Shown here: one piece after another, positions 52,021 through 60,554 of the stretch | Position numbering within the stretch: the first letter of the stretch is position 1 | Layout of the letters: each line of letters starts with the position of its first letter | Assembly (NCBI GenBank): GCA_965221465.1 | Contig: OZ244892.1 | Span: 186,001 to 250,000, forward strand | Direction of reading: 5' to 3' | Length of the DNA: 64,000 bases | Source of the DNA: Azophilus sp965221465 | GTDB taxonomy: Bacteria; Pseudomonadota; Gammaproteobacteria; Pseudomonadales; Azotimanducaceae | Notes under the pieces: generated by a model | Databases searched by the model: none | Seen by the model: only the letters and a program-made list of their open reading frames with translations | Told to the model about the DNA's origin: nothing | Program-made: the position numbers and the translations under genes

Positions 52021-54099
52021 TCAGGTTTTCAGTTCGTCGAGATCGGCAAAGGCATCGAGGGCTTCGGGGTTGGCCAGTGCCGTGGTGTTTTTCACCGGGC
52101 GCCCGTGGATGACATCGCGTACCGCCAACTCGGCGATCTTGCCGCTCATGGTTCGAGGCACGTCCGGAACCTGAACGATCTTGCGCGGCACGTGGCGCGG
52201 CGAGGCATTGGCGCGAATCTCGGCGGCGATCCTGCGGGCCAGTGCCCGGTTCATCGAGATGTCGGGGCGCAGCACCACGAACAGCACCACCCGGGTGTCG
52301 CCGTCCCAGTCCTGGCCGACGCAGACGGCATCGATGACTTCGTCGATGTGTTCGAGTTGCCGGTAGATTTCGGCGGTGCCGATGCGCACGCCGCCGGGGT
52401 TCAGGATGGCATCGCTGCGCCCATGGACGATGAAACCGCCATGTTCGGTGATTTCCGCGAAGTCGCCTTGGGCCCAGACGTTGGGGTATTTGTCGAAATA
52501 GGCGGCGCGGAATTTGGCGCCGTCCGGGTCGCCCCAGAAACCGATGGGGCAGGATGGAAACGGCACGGTGCAGACCAGTTCGCCCTTTTCGCCGCGAACC
52601 GGTTGGCCGGAATCGTTCCAGACTTCGACGGCCATGCCGAGCCCCCGGCATTGCAGCTCGCCCTCGTGGACCGGCAGGTTCGGGTTGCCGAGCACGAAGC
52701 AGGAGACGAGATCGGTGCCGCCGGTCATGGAGACCAGCTGCACGTCCTGTTTGACGTCGCGATAGACGTAGCGAAATCCTTCGTGGGTGAGGGTCGAACC
52801 GGTGGAGAGCAGTGCGCGCAGCTTGACCAGGTCGTGACTGGCCCGCGGCTTCAGCCCGGCTTTTTCGATGGCCGAAATGTACCGGGCACTGACACCGAGC
52901 ACGGTGACGCCTTCGCGTTCGGCGATGTTCCAGAGGGCGCCCGGCCCGGGGTGGAACGGCGAACCGTCGTAGAGGACGACGGTACAACCGGTGGCCAGGG
53001 CGCTGACCAGCCAGTTCCACATCATCCATCCGCAGGTGGTGTAGAAGAAGAGGGTGTCGTCGCGCGTCAACCCGACGTGCAACTGGTGTTCCTTCAGGTG
53101 CTGCAGCAGGGTTCCGCCGACGCCGTGGACGATGCATTTGGGTTTGCCGGTGGTTCCAGACGAATAAAGGATGTACAGGGGATGGTTGAAGTCGACCTGG
53201 GTAAACGGGGCGGGGCCGGCAACCGCTTCCGGCGCTCGAATTGCGGATTCCGGACGACGCGGGCCGGTGGCCGCCGATTCCGACGTCGCCTGGGACATCG
53301 CCTGGAATGTCGGGCTGTCCACCGCTTCGCCGAGAATCGGCACCCAGACGACCGTCTCGAGCGACGGCACCTGTGCGGCGACCTCCCGAACCTTGTCGCG
53401 AACATCGATGCGCCGGCCGTTGTAGAAATAGCCGTCGCAGACGAACAGCACCCGGGGCTCGATCTGGCCGAAGCGGTCCAGCGCCCCTTCCGCGCCGAAG
53501 TCGGGCGAGCAGGACGACCAGACTGCGCCGAGGGAGGCGCTCGCCAGCATGGCGACCACCGCTTCGATGGTGTTGGGCAGCCAGCCGGCAACCCGGTCGC
53601 CGGGTTCGATGCCCCAGTTGGCGAGCCGTGCGGCCAGCGCGGTGGACTGGCGATGGAGTTCGGCGAAGGTGATCTCCCTGCGGTCTCCGTTTTCCAGGCA
53701 GGCAATCAGTGCCGTCCGCCCGTCGCGGAAGCGGAGCAGGTTCTCGGCATAGTTCAACCTGGCGCCGCCGAACCAGGTTGCGCCGGGAAACCGTTCGAGA
53801 TTCGCGACGGTGGCATCCGCCTGCCTGCTGGCACGCACGCCGGTGAATTTCCACACTTCGTTCCAGAAGCTGCCGGGGTCCTGGATGGACCAGGCGTGCA
53901 GGTCGTCGTAAGTATCGAAGGTGCGTCCGGCGACGGCTTCCGCCCGGCGCGCGAACCGCGTCATGTTCGATGCGGCGATGCGGCCCGCCGAAGGCCGCCA
54001 CAACGGAGTGCCAGGGGAATCGTTCACCGGCCCGACCGATTCGAACTCGAGCGTTGCCAGGTTTTCAGGGGCAACAAAGGCGCCATTGCTTTCATTCAC
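52021..54099 (-). CDS. Acetoacetyl-CoA synthetase (acetoacetate-CoA ligase)
   Basis: A 692-residue ANL-family ligase with the long N-terminal extension of acetoacetyl-CoA synthetases (GTPLWRPSAGRIAASNMTRF, then GSFWNEVWKFTGV, NYAENLLRFRDGRTALIA). It has the P-loop YSSGTTGKPKCIVHGVGGTL, WMMWNWLVSALATG, STGSTLTHEGFRYVY, GDFAEITEHGGFIVHGRSDA and a C-terminal PRTMSGKIAELAVRD lysine. It activates acetoacetate or a similar 3-oxo acid with ATP and CoA. The start is a GTG inside a TTCGTGAATGAA motif without a clear ribosome site. It follows the epoxide hydrolase gene by ten bases on the same strand, so they share a transcript. Confidence 0.93.
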   Translation of the reverse strand: MNESNGAFVAPENLATLEFESVGPVNDSPGTPLWRPSAGRIAASNMTRFARRAEAVAGRTFDTYDDLHAWSIQDPGSFWNEVWKFTGVRASRQADATVANLERFPGATWFGGARLNYAENLLRFRDGRTALIACLENGDRREITFAELHRQSTALAARLANWGIEPGDRVAGWLPNTIEAVVAMLASASLGAVWSSCSPDFGAEGALDRFGQIEPRVLFVCDGYFYNGRRIDVRDKVREVAAQVPSLETVVWVPILGEAVDSPTFQAMSQATSESAATGPRRPESAIRAPEAVAGPAPFTQVDFNHPLYILYSSGTTGKPKCIVHGVGGTLLQHLKEHQLHVGLTRDDTLFFYTTCGWMMWNWLVSALATGCTVVLYDGSPFHPGPGALWNIAEREGVTVLGVSARYISAIEKAGLKPRASHDLVKLRALLSTGSTLTHEGFRYVYRDVKQDVQLVSMTGGTDLVSCFVLGNPNLPVHEGELQCRGLGMAVEVWNDSGQPVRGEKGELVCTVPFPSCPIGFWGDPDGAKFRAAYFDKYPNVWAQGDFAEITEHGGFIVHGRSDAILNPGGVRIGTAEIYRQLEHIDEVIDAVCVGQDWDGDTRVVLFVVLRPDISMNRALARRIAAEIRANASPRHVPRKIVQVPDVPRTMSGKIAELAVRDVIHGRPVKNTTALANPEALDAFADLDELKT

Positions 54100-54109
54100 G
54101 AACGAGACA

Positions 54110-55249
54110 CTATCGCACGGAGCGAAAGGTGTCGCGTACCTCGGTGACGAACAGTTCCGGCTGTTCGAAGGCGGCGAAGTGGCCGCCCTTTTCCAGTTCG
54201 TTCCAGTGGATGATGTTGGTGTAGCGTTTTTCCGCCCAGCGCCGCGAGCAACGGAAGATCTCCTTCGGGAAAATGCTGCAGCCGGTCGGTGTGGCGATTT
54301 CGAAGTCGCCGAAGCCGCCGCCGAAGCTTTCCCAATAGAGGCGCGCCGAAGAGGCGCCGGAGCGGGTGAGCCAGTACAGCATGACGTTGTCGAGCATTTC
54401 GTCCCGGGTCAGGGCGTTTTCGGGATGGCCGTCGCAATCCGTCCAGCGCCAGAACTTCTCGAATATCCACGCCATCTGCCCGACGGGGGAATCCACCAGG
54501 CCGTAACCCAGGGTCTGCGGCCGGGAGCTTTGCTGTTTGGAGTATCCGGAATCCCACTGCTGGTAGTAGGACATGCCTTCCAGCGCGGATTGTTCCTGGG
54601 GCGTCAGGTCGTTCATGGTGTCGGGGTCGGGCGGCGCAACGACCATGTTCAGATGTATGGCAGCGCAGTGGTCCGGATCGCGGGGCGCGATGAACAGGGT
54701 GACCCCCGCCCCCCAGTCGCCGCCCTGGGCGACGTAGCGCTCGTAGCCGAGCCGCGCCATGAGCGTAGCCCAGGCATCGGCTATTTTCTCGACGCCCCAG
54801 CCGGGCTCGGCGGGTTTCCCGGAAAAGCCGTAGCCGGGCAGCGCCGGGCAGACGACGTGGAATGCGTCCGCGCTGTTGCCGCCATGCTCCTCCGGGCGGG
54901 TGAGCGGCCCGATGACCTTCAGGAATTCAACGATCGAACCGGGCCAGCCGTGGGTCATCACCAGGGGCAGGGCGTTTTCGTGGGGTGAGCGCACGTGCAG
55001 GAAGTGAATGTCCAGCCCATCGATTTCGGTGGTGTACTGATCGAAGGCGTTGATCTCTGCTTCGGCGCGTCGCCAGTCGTAGTCGTTCAGCCAGTAGTCG
55101 GACACCTCGCGCACATAGGCCAGCGGAATGCCCTGGGACCAGTCGTCGGGGGTTTCCTTCTCGGGGAAGCGGGTGTTGGCCAGGCGCGATCTCAGGTCTG
55201 CCAGATCCTCTTCGGGGATGTCGATGCGGAATGGGTCGATGGTCGTCAT
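54110..55249 (-). CDS. Epoxide hydrolase (EHN + alpha/beta hydrolase)
   Basis: A 379-residue microsomal-type epoxide hydrolase. The N-terminal EHN domain (PFRIDIPEEDLADLRSRLAN) is followed by the alpha/beta-hydrolase core: oxyanion-hole motif THGWPGSIVEF, PGYGFSGKP, the nucleophilic Asp in AQGGDWGAGVTLFIA, and the C-terminal His in LEKGGHFAAFEQPE. It opens epoxides to diols, a likely step after P450 or monooxygenase epoxidation. It is the first gene of a two-gene operon with acetoacetyl-CoA synthetase. Confidence 0.94.
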   Translation of the reverse strand: MTTIDPFRIDIPEEDLADLRSRLANTRFPEKETPDDWSQGIPLAYVREVSDYWLNDYDWRRAEAEINAFDQYTTEIDGLDIHFLHVRSPHENALPLVMTHGWPGSIVEFLKVIGPLTRPEEHGGNSADAFHVVCPALPGYGFSGKPAEPGWGVEKIADAWATLMARLGYERYVAQGGDWGAGVTLFIAPRDPDHCAAIHLNMVVAPPDPDTMNDLTPQEQSALEGMSYYQQWDSGYSKQQSSRPQTLGYGLVDSPVGQMAWIFEKFWRWTDCDGHPENALTRDEMLDNVMLYWLTRSGASSARLYWESFGGGFGDFEIATPTGCSIFPKEIFRCSRRWAEKRYTNIIHWNELEKGGHFAAFEQPELFVTEVRDTFRSVR

Positions 55250-55344
55250 GGGGTACTCCGGCGAATAGCGAGTGTATGAAAGCAGGAAAGGGGAGGATTA
55301 GGAAGGACAAGTGCCGCGAACCCGTGCGAACAAGCCGGTGTACG

Positions 55345-55500
55345 CCCTTCATGGAACGCTTTTTCCAAGCAATTGATTTTGTTGAATTCGTTAACGTGGC
55401 AAACATGGCCTTCGATCCGGCACCGAGAGCAGATACACGCACCGCACACCTGCTCTCTCCCAGCGTACTGCATATGTTCCTTGCGCGTCCTCGTCCCGGC
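55345..55500 (-). repeat. Family A repeat, copy 3 (inverted, arm deleted)
   Basis: The reverse strand matches copy 2 from the AACGAATTCAACAAAATCAA tail through GGTGCCGGATCGAAGG and the left arm GGTGTGCGGTGCGTGTATCT. The central spacer and most of the right arm are gone, joined at GAGAGCAG. This is a deletion typical of long palindromes. It also shares the CCGGCGCGCCGG palindrome (about 55496-55510). Confidence 0.75.
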
Positions 55501-55625
55501 GCGCCGGGTTGGGAACTCGCATACGGATTCTCGGTTCTGCATCGGAAGATCGATTCTCCAGGTCAATGAACGCTTTAAAATCAACTGCTTGGAAGTTCTT
55601 TCCATGAAGGTGGCCGCGCGGATGT
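55500..55625 (+). repeat. Family A-related degenerate copy 4
   Basis: Starting at the CCCGGCGCGCCGGG palindrome, the forward strand reads GCATACGGATTCTCGGTTCT and later AAAATCAACTGCTTGGAAG with TTTCCATGAAGG. It corresponds to the right arm and tail of family A (ATCAATTGCTTGG...GTTCCATGAA) with many changes. Copies 3 and 4 thus lie head to head around the shared palindrome. Confidence 0.55.
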
Positions 55626-55703
55626 TTGCCGCCAGAGATACGCTCGCGGACGAGTCTGGAGCGGGTTGGGGCATTTCGCTGTCCGGGGTGTAGACTTCGA
55701 GCA

Positions 55704-56576
55704 ATGTGGCGTCGGATGGACATCGATGGCCGCCTGGATTGGCGGTGCAAGCTGTGGGATTCCCGGGCCGATCGAGACGGCACCGGCGCGCGGGCCGCGG
55801 GCCGGGCTCGGCGGTTCTGCGGAACCGTTGCGCTGGCTGCGAGCCTGTTGATCGCCGGTTCCCGGGCTCAAGGCGAGGAAGCGGTTGTGGACGTACTTCA
55901 GGCTCGGTTGATCGAGCAGATCGAGACGGATACGCGGGAAACCCGGGGCTACACCGGGCGTGCGGCGTTGAGCGATGCGGTGCTCGAAGCGATGCGCACC
56001 GTTCCGCGGCACGAGTTCGTCGGCCGCCACGGGATTCAGGCGGCCTATGCCAACCGCCCGCTGCCGATCGGCCATGGGCAGACGATTTCGCAGCCGTTCA
56101 TCGTCGCACTGATGACCGACTTGCTGGAGCCTCAGGCGGGGCAGCGGGTGCTGGAAATCGGTACGGGCTCCGGTTACCAGGCCGCGGTTCTTTCCGTGCT
56201 GGTCGACGAGGTCTACAGCATCGAGATCATCCCCGAACTGGCGGAAAGCGCCGCCGAGCGCCTCGACGGGCTGGGCTACGACAATGTCTTCGTCAGGGCC
56301 GGGGACGGCTACTACGGCTGGCCGGAGGCGGCGCCCTTCGATGGCATCATCGTCACCGCGGTAGGGCCGGACATCCCGGCCGACCTGGTAAAGCAACTGA
56401 GGCCGGGCGGTCGCATGGTGTTGCCGGTCGGCACGCAGTACACCGCGCAGGAACTGACGGTCGTCACCAAGGGTGCGGATGGCGGCTACACGACCCGGGA
56501 GGTATTACCGGTGGCGTTCGTGCCGTTGACCGGCGACGACCATGAACACACCCCGCCTGAACGCGCAATCGCATAG
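55704..56576 (+). CDS. pcm: Protein-L-isoaspartate O-methyltransferase, exported form
   Basis: A 290-residue PCMT-family methyltransferase. It has PRHEFVGRHGIQAAYANRPL, PIGHGQTISQPFIVALMTDL, the SAM motif VLEIGTGSGYQAAVLSVL and GGRMVLPVGTQYTAQELTVV. It methylates isoaspartyl residues to start repair of aged proteins. Unlike cytosolic PCMT it carries an N-terminal hydrophobic segment, FCGTVALAASLLIAGSRAQG, about 40 residues in, suggesting export to the periplasm; the exact start among several candidates is uncertain. Exported isoforms are known in some proteobacteria. Confidence 0.88.
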   Translation: MWRRMDIDGRLDWRCKLWDSRADRDGTGARAAGRARRFCGTVALAASLLIAGSRAQGEEAVVDVLQARLIEQIETDTRETRGYTGRAALSDAVLEAMRTVPRHEFVGRHGIQAAYANRPLPIGHGQTISQPFIVALMTDLLEPQAGQRVLEIGTGSGYQAAVLSVLVDEVYSIEIIPELAESAAERLDGLGYDNVFVRAGDGYYGWPEAAPFDGIIVTAVGPDIPADLVKQLRPGGRMVLPVGTQYTAQELTVVTKGADGGYTTREVLPVAFVPLTGDDHEHTPPERAIA

Positions 56577-56599
56577 ACTCGCGACGACCGGCGCGGCGA

Positions 56600-56725
56600 C
56601 TGGGGGTATGCCTGCACGGGCTTCCAGTCCGCGCGGCCGCGCTTACACGGCACGTTTTGCTTCAGCGACAAAACGTCGACACCCTCGCAACGGTCGACTC
56701 CCTAGCAACGAAAGCAGGTGACGGA
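56600..56725 (-). repeat. Family B repeat, diverged copy
   Basis: The reverse strand reads TCACCTGCTTTCGTTGCTAG, then units GTCGACCGTTGCGAGGGT and GTCGACGTTTTGTCGCTGAA with GCAAAACGTGCC and GCGCGGCCGCGC. These match the left part of the 47185 copy, including GTTTCGTCGCTGAAG and CAGCAAAACGCGCC. It lies between pcm and the tRNA genes. Confidence 0.6.
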
Positions 56726-56813
56726 TGCGGGTTAGAACGGGAATTGCGGCCGCAGGCAAGCCCGCATTGACTCGGGCAGGGCACCCGTTAAGATACGCCC
56801 CCTCGTTTGAGCG

Positions 56814-56889
56814 GGGTGTTTAGCTCAGTTGGGAGAGCGACGGCCTTACAAGCCGTAGGTCGCAGGTTCGACCCCTGCAACACCCACCA
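56814..56889 (+). tRNA. tRNA-Val (TAC anticodon)
   Basis: A 76-base cloverleaf: acceptor GGGTGTT/AACACCC, D-arm AGCTCAGTTGGGAGAGC, anticodon TAC at 56847-56849, T-arm CAGGTTCGACCCCTG, with encoded CCA. Confidence 0.97.
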
Positions 56890-56922
56890 CGGGCGGCCGC
56901 CTCCGGGCGCCGCACACCGCAC

Positions 56923-56999
56923 GGAGCGGTAGTTCAGTTGGTTAGAATACCGGCCTGTCACGCCGGGGGTCGCGGGTTCGAGTCCCGTCCGCTCCGCCA
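56923..56999 (+). tRNA. tRNA-Asp (GTC anticodon)
   Basis: A 77-base cloverleaf: acceptor GGAGCGG/CCGCTCC, anticodon GTC at 56957-56959, T-arm CGGGTTCGAGTCCCG, encoded CCA. It lies 33 bases after tRNA-Val and is probably co-transcribed with it. Confidence 0.97.
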
Positions 57000-57110
57000 T
57001 CGAGCTTTGCCGTCACGCCCGCCAGACTCCTCTGGGCTTCCTGGACTCGTTCGGAGGTTCCCAAGAGAAAGTAGTCGTCGCGTGCAACGGATCCTAATGT
57101 CCACGCCGAT

Positions 57111-58511
57111 TCAGACCTGTGCGCCCAGTGCGCTGAAGACCGCCTGCGCATCCAGAATGAAGGCATCCGAGGAAACGTCTGGCCGTAGCGCGGCAGCTTC
57201 CGGTACGAAGAACACGCTCAGGATTTCGCGCCGGGACGCGCCAGGCAACGCCTCCATCCCGCGCAAGGGTTGAAGACGTGGGCTGGAGGCCTGTGCCGTC
57301 CACTTGACCTCGCCGACCAGCAGGCGTCGGCCGTCCGCCGAGTTGGCAACGACATCGAATTCCGGGTCGTTGCCGCGCCAATAGCGTTGGGCAGGCAGCC
57401 AGGGGCCATACCGAGCGAGGGCGTTGTCGGAGCGATGCAGCAGCGGCACCGACATTCGGCAAAGCTCTTCCCATGCCATGGCCTCGAGGTTCGGCCGATA
57501 CCGTTGCCACTGGGCGAGGCGGGTTTCCCGTGGTGCTTCGGCCAAGTCAGCCCGGTGGGGCGCGACTGTTCTGAACCAGAGGCGCAGGAACGGGTCGTCG
57601 ATGCGATAAAGGCTGCGCTTGCCGGATTTCGGGTCGCTGCCGAAGGGGACCTCCCGGCGTATCAGGTTCATTGTTACGAGCGTCGCCAGCGGTCGGGCGA
57701 GACTGGAGACAGGCTTGCCGAGCCGCCCGCCAATCTCGCTGGCGCGGTGTGCACCGGCGCCGATGACATCGAGAAGCGGGCGCAGTGCCGTCGCGGGCGG
57801 GGTTTCCGCCTGGAGAAGGCGGTTTGGCTCGTCGTGCAAGGGCCCGGCGGAATCGAGCACGAGCGCATCCAGGGCAGTATCGAAGTCCAATCCGAAGGGC
57901 TGGGCAAGCTCCCAGTAGCGGGGCATGCCCCCCCAGAGCGCGTGCAGGGAGACAAGCTCGCGCGGTCCCGCCTCGGGAAAGGCTTCTTTCAGGTAACCGG
58001 GTTGCAGCGGACGGAGTGTAAACGCTTCTGTGGCTCGTCCGTACAAGGGCGCGCCGGCGTCCAGCAGGTTTCCGTGCATCATCCGATGGCTCGACCCGCT
58101 CACTGCCAGGCAGGGGCGGGGTTCCGGGGCATCCAGCCAGTTCTGGAGCACACTGGTTATCGATGGGTCGGCGGCAATCAGGTAGGGAAGTTCATCCAGA
58201 ATGACGGGGCCGCGCCAGCGTGCCTTGATCGAATCGGCCGTCAAGCGCTCGAAGAACGAGCGCCAGTTGGGGTATTCCACGTCGGCGAATCCGGGAAAGC
58301 GGGCCGCGACCGCGGCGGAGAGATAGCGGCGTTGCACTGCGGGCGTCGAGGCGTCCGCCACGGTGTAAAGCCCATCGCGACGACGGGACCACTCGATCAG
58401 CATGCGCGACTTGCCGACCCTGCGGCGACCCCAGATTGCGGCGAAGCCGCCGGGGATGCCGAGCACCCGGTCCAGTCGCCGCATTTCATCCTGCCGATTC
58501 AGGAACTCCAT
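57111..58511 (-). CDS. AAA-type ATPase with DUF234 (PD-(D/E)XK-like) C-terminus
   Basis: A 466-residue protein of the archaeal-type ATPase group. The N-terminus FLNRQDEMRRLDRVLGIPGG is followed by Walker A IWGRRRVGKSRML, Walker B GPVILDELPYLIAAD and SGSSHRMMHGNLL. Next comes a winged-helix region, and a C-terminal DUF234 module with NDPEFDVVAN...LLVGEVKW, which has the D-ExK spacing of restriction-like nucleases. Such proteins are widespread, mobile and functionally obscure; a defence or toxin role is possible but unproven. A 46-base near-perfect palindrome lies ten bases upstream of its ATG, and a VapBC module follows on the far side. Confidence 0.85.
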   Translation of the reverse strand: MEFLNRQDEMRRLDRVLGIPGGFAAIWGRRRVGKSRMLIEWSRRRDGLYTVADASTPAVQRRYLSAAVAARFPGFADVEYPNWRSFFERLTADSIKARWRGPVILDELPYLIAADPSITSVLQNWLDAPEPRPCLAVSGSSHRMMHGNLLDAGAPLYGRATEAFTLRPLQPGYLKEAFPEAGPRELVSLHALWGGMPRYWELAQPFGLDFDTALDALVLDSAGPLHDEPNRLLQAETPPATALRPLLDVIGAGAHRASEIGGRLGKPVSSLARPLATLVTMNLIRREVPFGSDPKSGKRSLYRIDDPFLRLWFRTVAPHRADLAEAPRETRLAQWQRYRPNLEAMAWEELCRMSVPLLHRSDNALARYGPWLPAQRYWRGNDPEFDVVANSADGRRLLVGEVKWTAQASSPRLQPLRGMEALPGASRREILSVFFVPEAAALRPDVSSDAFILDAQAVFSALGAQV

Positions 58512-58520
58512 GGGTCAGAC

Positions 58521-58566
58521 TATGCCCCTAAACATTATGCAATGCAACATAATGTTTGGGGGCATA
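58521..58566. promoter_or_regulatory. 46-bp near-perfect palindrome at ATPase promoter
   Basis: The arms are TATGCCCCTAAACATTATG and CATAATGTTTGGGGGCATA: 19 bases complementary with one mismatch, around the 8-base spacer CAATGCAA. It starts ten bases upstream of the ATPase start codon. It could be an operator, a cruciform or attenuator, or a leftover element end. The 167 bases from there to vapC show nothing else. Confidence 0.75.
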
Positions 58567-58733
58567 ATAACATTTGTCTGGACGCGGGTTTGTCCTGATT
58601 TCTCGTCAGGCTTCCACCGACATCACCCCTTTCCCAAAGTGCGCCAAGCAGAATTTGAGGTGTTTCGGTGGGCGGATTGCAAACGGTTGAGAGCAATTTG
58701 CGATGACCGGGCTGGTGCTTCGTTTCCTCTCCG

Positions 58734-59114
58734 TCAAGCAGCCAACGTTCGCACATCGTAGCGCCTGATCTGCTCATCGGATGTGATCAGAGCCAGGTTC
58801 TCCGCTTGTGCTTGGGCGATCAGCATTCGATCGAAAGGATCTCGGTGTATCGGGGGGAGGGCGCCGGCTTGTTCCGCATGGTCGAAAGTGATGGACAGTG
58901 AAGTGAAACCCTGCGCCCCGACCAGACTCTGCAAATCGTGCGGGGCGCGAAGTTTGCCTAGCGCGCTCTTGATGGCGACTTCCCAGCCGCTAGCTGAGCT
59001 GACGTAAACCTCATTTTGTGGGTTGGCGATAGCTTTGCGAGCGGCTGCGCCCAGCCTTGGATCGTCCGTCAGCCACCAAAGCAGCGCATGAGTGTCCAGC
59101 AGAAACCGGCCCAC
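58734..59114 (-). CDS. vapC: VapC-type PIN-domain toxin
   Basis: A 126-residue PIN ribonuclease of the type II toxin-antitoxin class. The N-terminal FLLDTHALLWWLTDD has the first catalytic Asp, a mid-sequence SASGWEVAIKSALGKL has the Glu, and DPFDRMLIAQAQAENLALIT followed by SDEQIRRYD has the later acidic residues. The active site is therefore intact. The GTG start overlaps the antitoxin stop by one base (TAGTG), so translation is coupled. It would cleave RNA, often initiator tRNA or other tRNAs, when the antitoxin is lost. Confidence 0.93.
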   Translation of the reverse strand: MGRFLLDTHALLWWLTDDPRLGAAARKAIANPQNEVYVSSASGWEVAIKSALGKLRAPHDLQSLVGAQGFTSLSITFDHAEQAGALPPIHRDPFDRMLIAQAQAENLALITSDEQIRRYDVRTLAA

Positions 59115-59368
59115 TAATCTTCTTCGTCCGGGAAGAGTGGCGAATCGTAAAACGAGTCAATCAGGTCCTGATCCGTTTCATCGAAGTCCGAAGCCACCCA
59201 AATCTCGTCTTTCAAAGCGCCGGGTACTCGGTCGCCCAATGGCTTTGTATAGGGCTCGAGCCGCAAGTAGGGCTCGCCCGCCTTGGCAATTACTATTTCC
59301 TCTCCCTGCCATGCCAGCCGTCCCAACCGCGAGAGTTGCGACTTCGCCTCATGCATGTTCACCTGCAC
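59114..59368 (-). CDS. vapB: Phd/YefM- or VapB-type antitoxin
   Basis: An 84-residue antitoxin with the N-terminal DNA-binding fold MQVNMHEAKSQLSRLGRLAW plus GEEIVIAKAGEPYLRLEPY, typical of Phd/YefM-like antitoxins. The acidic C-terminus (FDETDQDLIDSFYDS) would wrap the PIN toxin. It precedes and overlaps vapC. Upstream, two TTAGCTA half-sites (59380-59400) are probable autoregulatory operators. Confidence 0.92.
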   Translation of the reverse strand: MQVNMHEAKSQLSRLGRLAWQGEEIVIAKAGEPYLRLEPYTKPLGDRVPGALKDEIWVASDFDETDQDLIDSFYDSPLFPDEED

Positions 59369-59380
59369 AATCCGACCTTC

Positions 59381-59399
59381 TAGCTAAGATTAGCTAAGC
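59381..59399. promoter_or_regulatory. Candidate vapBC operator
   Basis: CTAGCTAAGATTAGCTAAG contains two TAGCTAA half-sites spaced ten bases apart, one of them part of the palindrome TTAGCTAA, about 15 bases upstream of the antitoxin start. This fits conditional autoregulation by VapBC. The remaining sequence to 59629 shows no gene. Confidence 0.5.
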
Positions 59400-59629
59400 G
59401 TGGCGGCCCGATTGGGCATTGTCAAGACCTGGTGACGGAGCGTACAAACTTCGATAGCCGGCGCCGACACCACCAGCCGCACTGGCCAATGGGAGACGAT
59501 TGATTGGTATTGCCTTCGAAACCTTGGTTTTCCCGGCACCGGGGATGACCGTGATGATTCATATGCTGTCAGGGAGATGCTGCATCGACACGGCAGCCCT
59601 TGGCTCGCCTCGCTACGCTGTGCGCCCGG

Positions 59630-60451
59630 TCAGGCAGCCTGATCTCGAGTGCGGTAGTAGGGCACGGAGAGATCTTCCAGCCCGAGTTCCGACCGGGGAT
59701 CGCTGCCGGCCACAATGACGATGTCGCGGTAGTCGTCGCGCAGGTTCTCGGCGATGCCTCCGGACCACCTTAGGGGCGACTCCGCGCTCATGTAGTGGTT
59801 GACGTACGAGCGGCGGTAGCCGGAAGGCGCCAGGTTGGGCAGGGACCGGTGCAGCAGGTGGCCGTGGAAGAAAATGACGCTGCCGCGTTCGACCTCCACG
59901 GGCACGGCGGCGTCCTCGTCGAAGGGAAAGCCGAAGGATTCCGGCGCGTCATCGAAGCGGGGGTCCTGGTGCGGCCGCATTTCCCAGAGGACGCCAGGGC
60001 GATGGGAGCCCGGGATCACCCACAGACAACCGTTGTCGATGGTGGCCCGATCGAGCGCGATCCAGGCGCCCACCAGGCTTCTATCCGCCGTGGGAATAAA
60101 GACCTCGTCCTGATGCCAGGCCTGACCCGGCGTGCCCCCGCTCTTCATGAAGATCATGGATTGCATGCACTTGACATTGGGGCCGATGATTTCCGTCAGC
60201 ACGCGGGTGATCGATGGATGCGCGACGTAATCCCGGAACATTTCCGAGATCTTGTGGGGAAAGTGCACCGCGATGACGTTGGCATTCACGTCGTCCACGG
60301 TTCGGCATTCGGCAGCATTTCTGGCGATGAAGCCCCGCCGCCCCAGGCAGACGTCGATCGCCTCGCCGCACAGCCCATCGATGTCGCGTGCATCGAGCGC
60401 GCCCTCCACCACGCAGAAACCCTGCTCGGTGAACTGTTGTCCGACCGTCAC
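59630..60451 (-). CDS. Phytanoyl-CoA dioxygenase (PhyH) family oxygenase
   Basis: A 273-residue Fe(II)/2-oxoglutarate dioxygenase. The facial triad is visible as AWHQDEVFIPT (His113, Asp115) and the distal His in FFHGHLLHRSLPNLAPSGYR, whose Arg binds 2-oxoglutarate. GCLWVIPGSHRPGVL is the usual family core. It hydroxylates a small or CoA-bound substrate. The start is a GTG with a weak ribosome site. It is a single gene between the VapBC module and the small hypothetical; the substrate is unknown. Confidence 0.9.
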   Translation of the reverse strand: MTVGQQFTEQGFCVVEGALDARDIDGLCGEAIDVCLGRRGFIARNAAECRTVDDVNANVIAVHFPHKISEMFRDYVAHPSITRVLTEIIGPNVKCMQSMIFMKSGGTPGQAWHQDEVFIPTADRSLVGAWIALDRATIDNGCLWVIPGSHRPGVLWEMRPHQDPRFDDAPESFGFPFDEDAAVPVEVERGSVIFFHGHLLHRSLPNLAPSGYRRSYVNHYMSAESPLRWSGGIAENLRDDYRDIVIVAGSDPRSELGLEDLSVPYYRTRDQAA

Positions 60452-60465
60452 GCTAATGGCAGCCG

Positions 60466-60500
60466 TGCCAGCCCGAATACCTCACCAGCTTTCGCCGCGC
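60466..60500 (-). repeat. Family B repeat, end fragment
   Basis: AGCCCGAATACCTCACCAGC followed by TTTCGCCGCGCGGTCGC matches the left-end consensus (CTCACCAGCTTTCGTCGCG). It lies 15 bases upstream of the PhyH start and may contribute its promoter region. Confidence 0.5.
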
Positions 60501-60554
60501 GGTCGCAGGGGAATGTATCGGCATCCGAAGCACCAAGTGGGTGCCGGATGCGCG

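Noticed and set aside
51847..54147. Large forward-strand open frame of about 766 codons
   Set aside because: It lies opposite the acetoacetyl-CoA synthetase gene and reflects high GC codon bias; it has no recognisable motif and no ribosome site.
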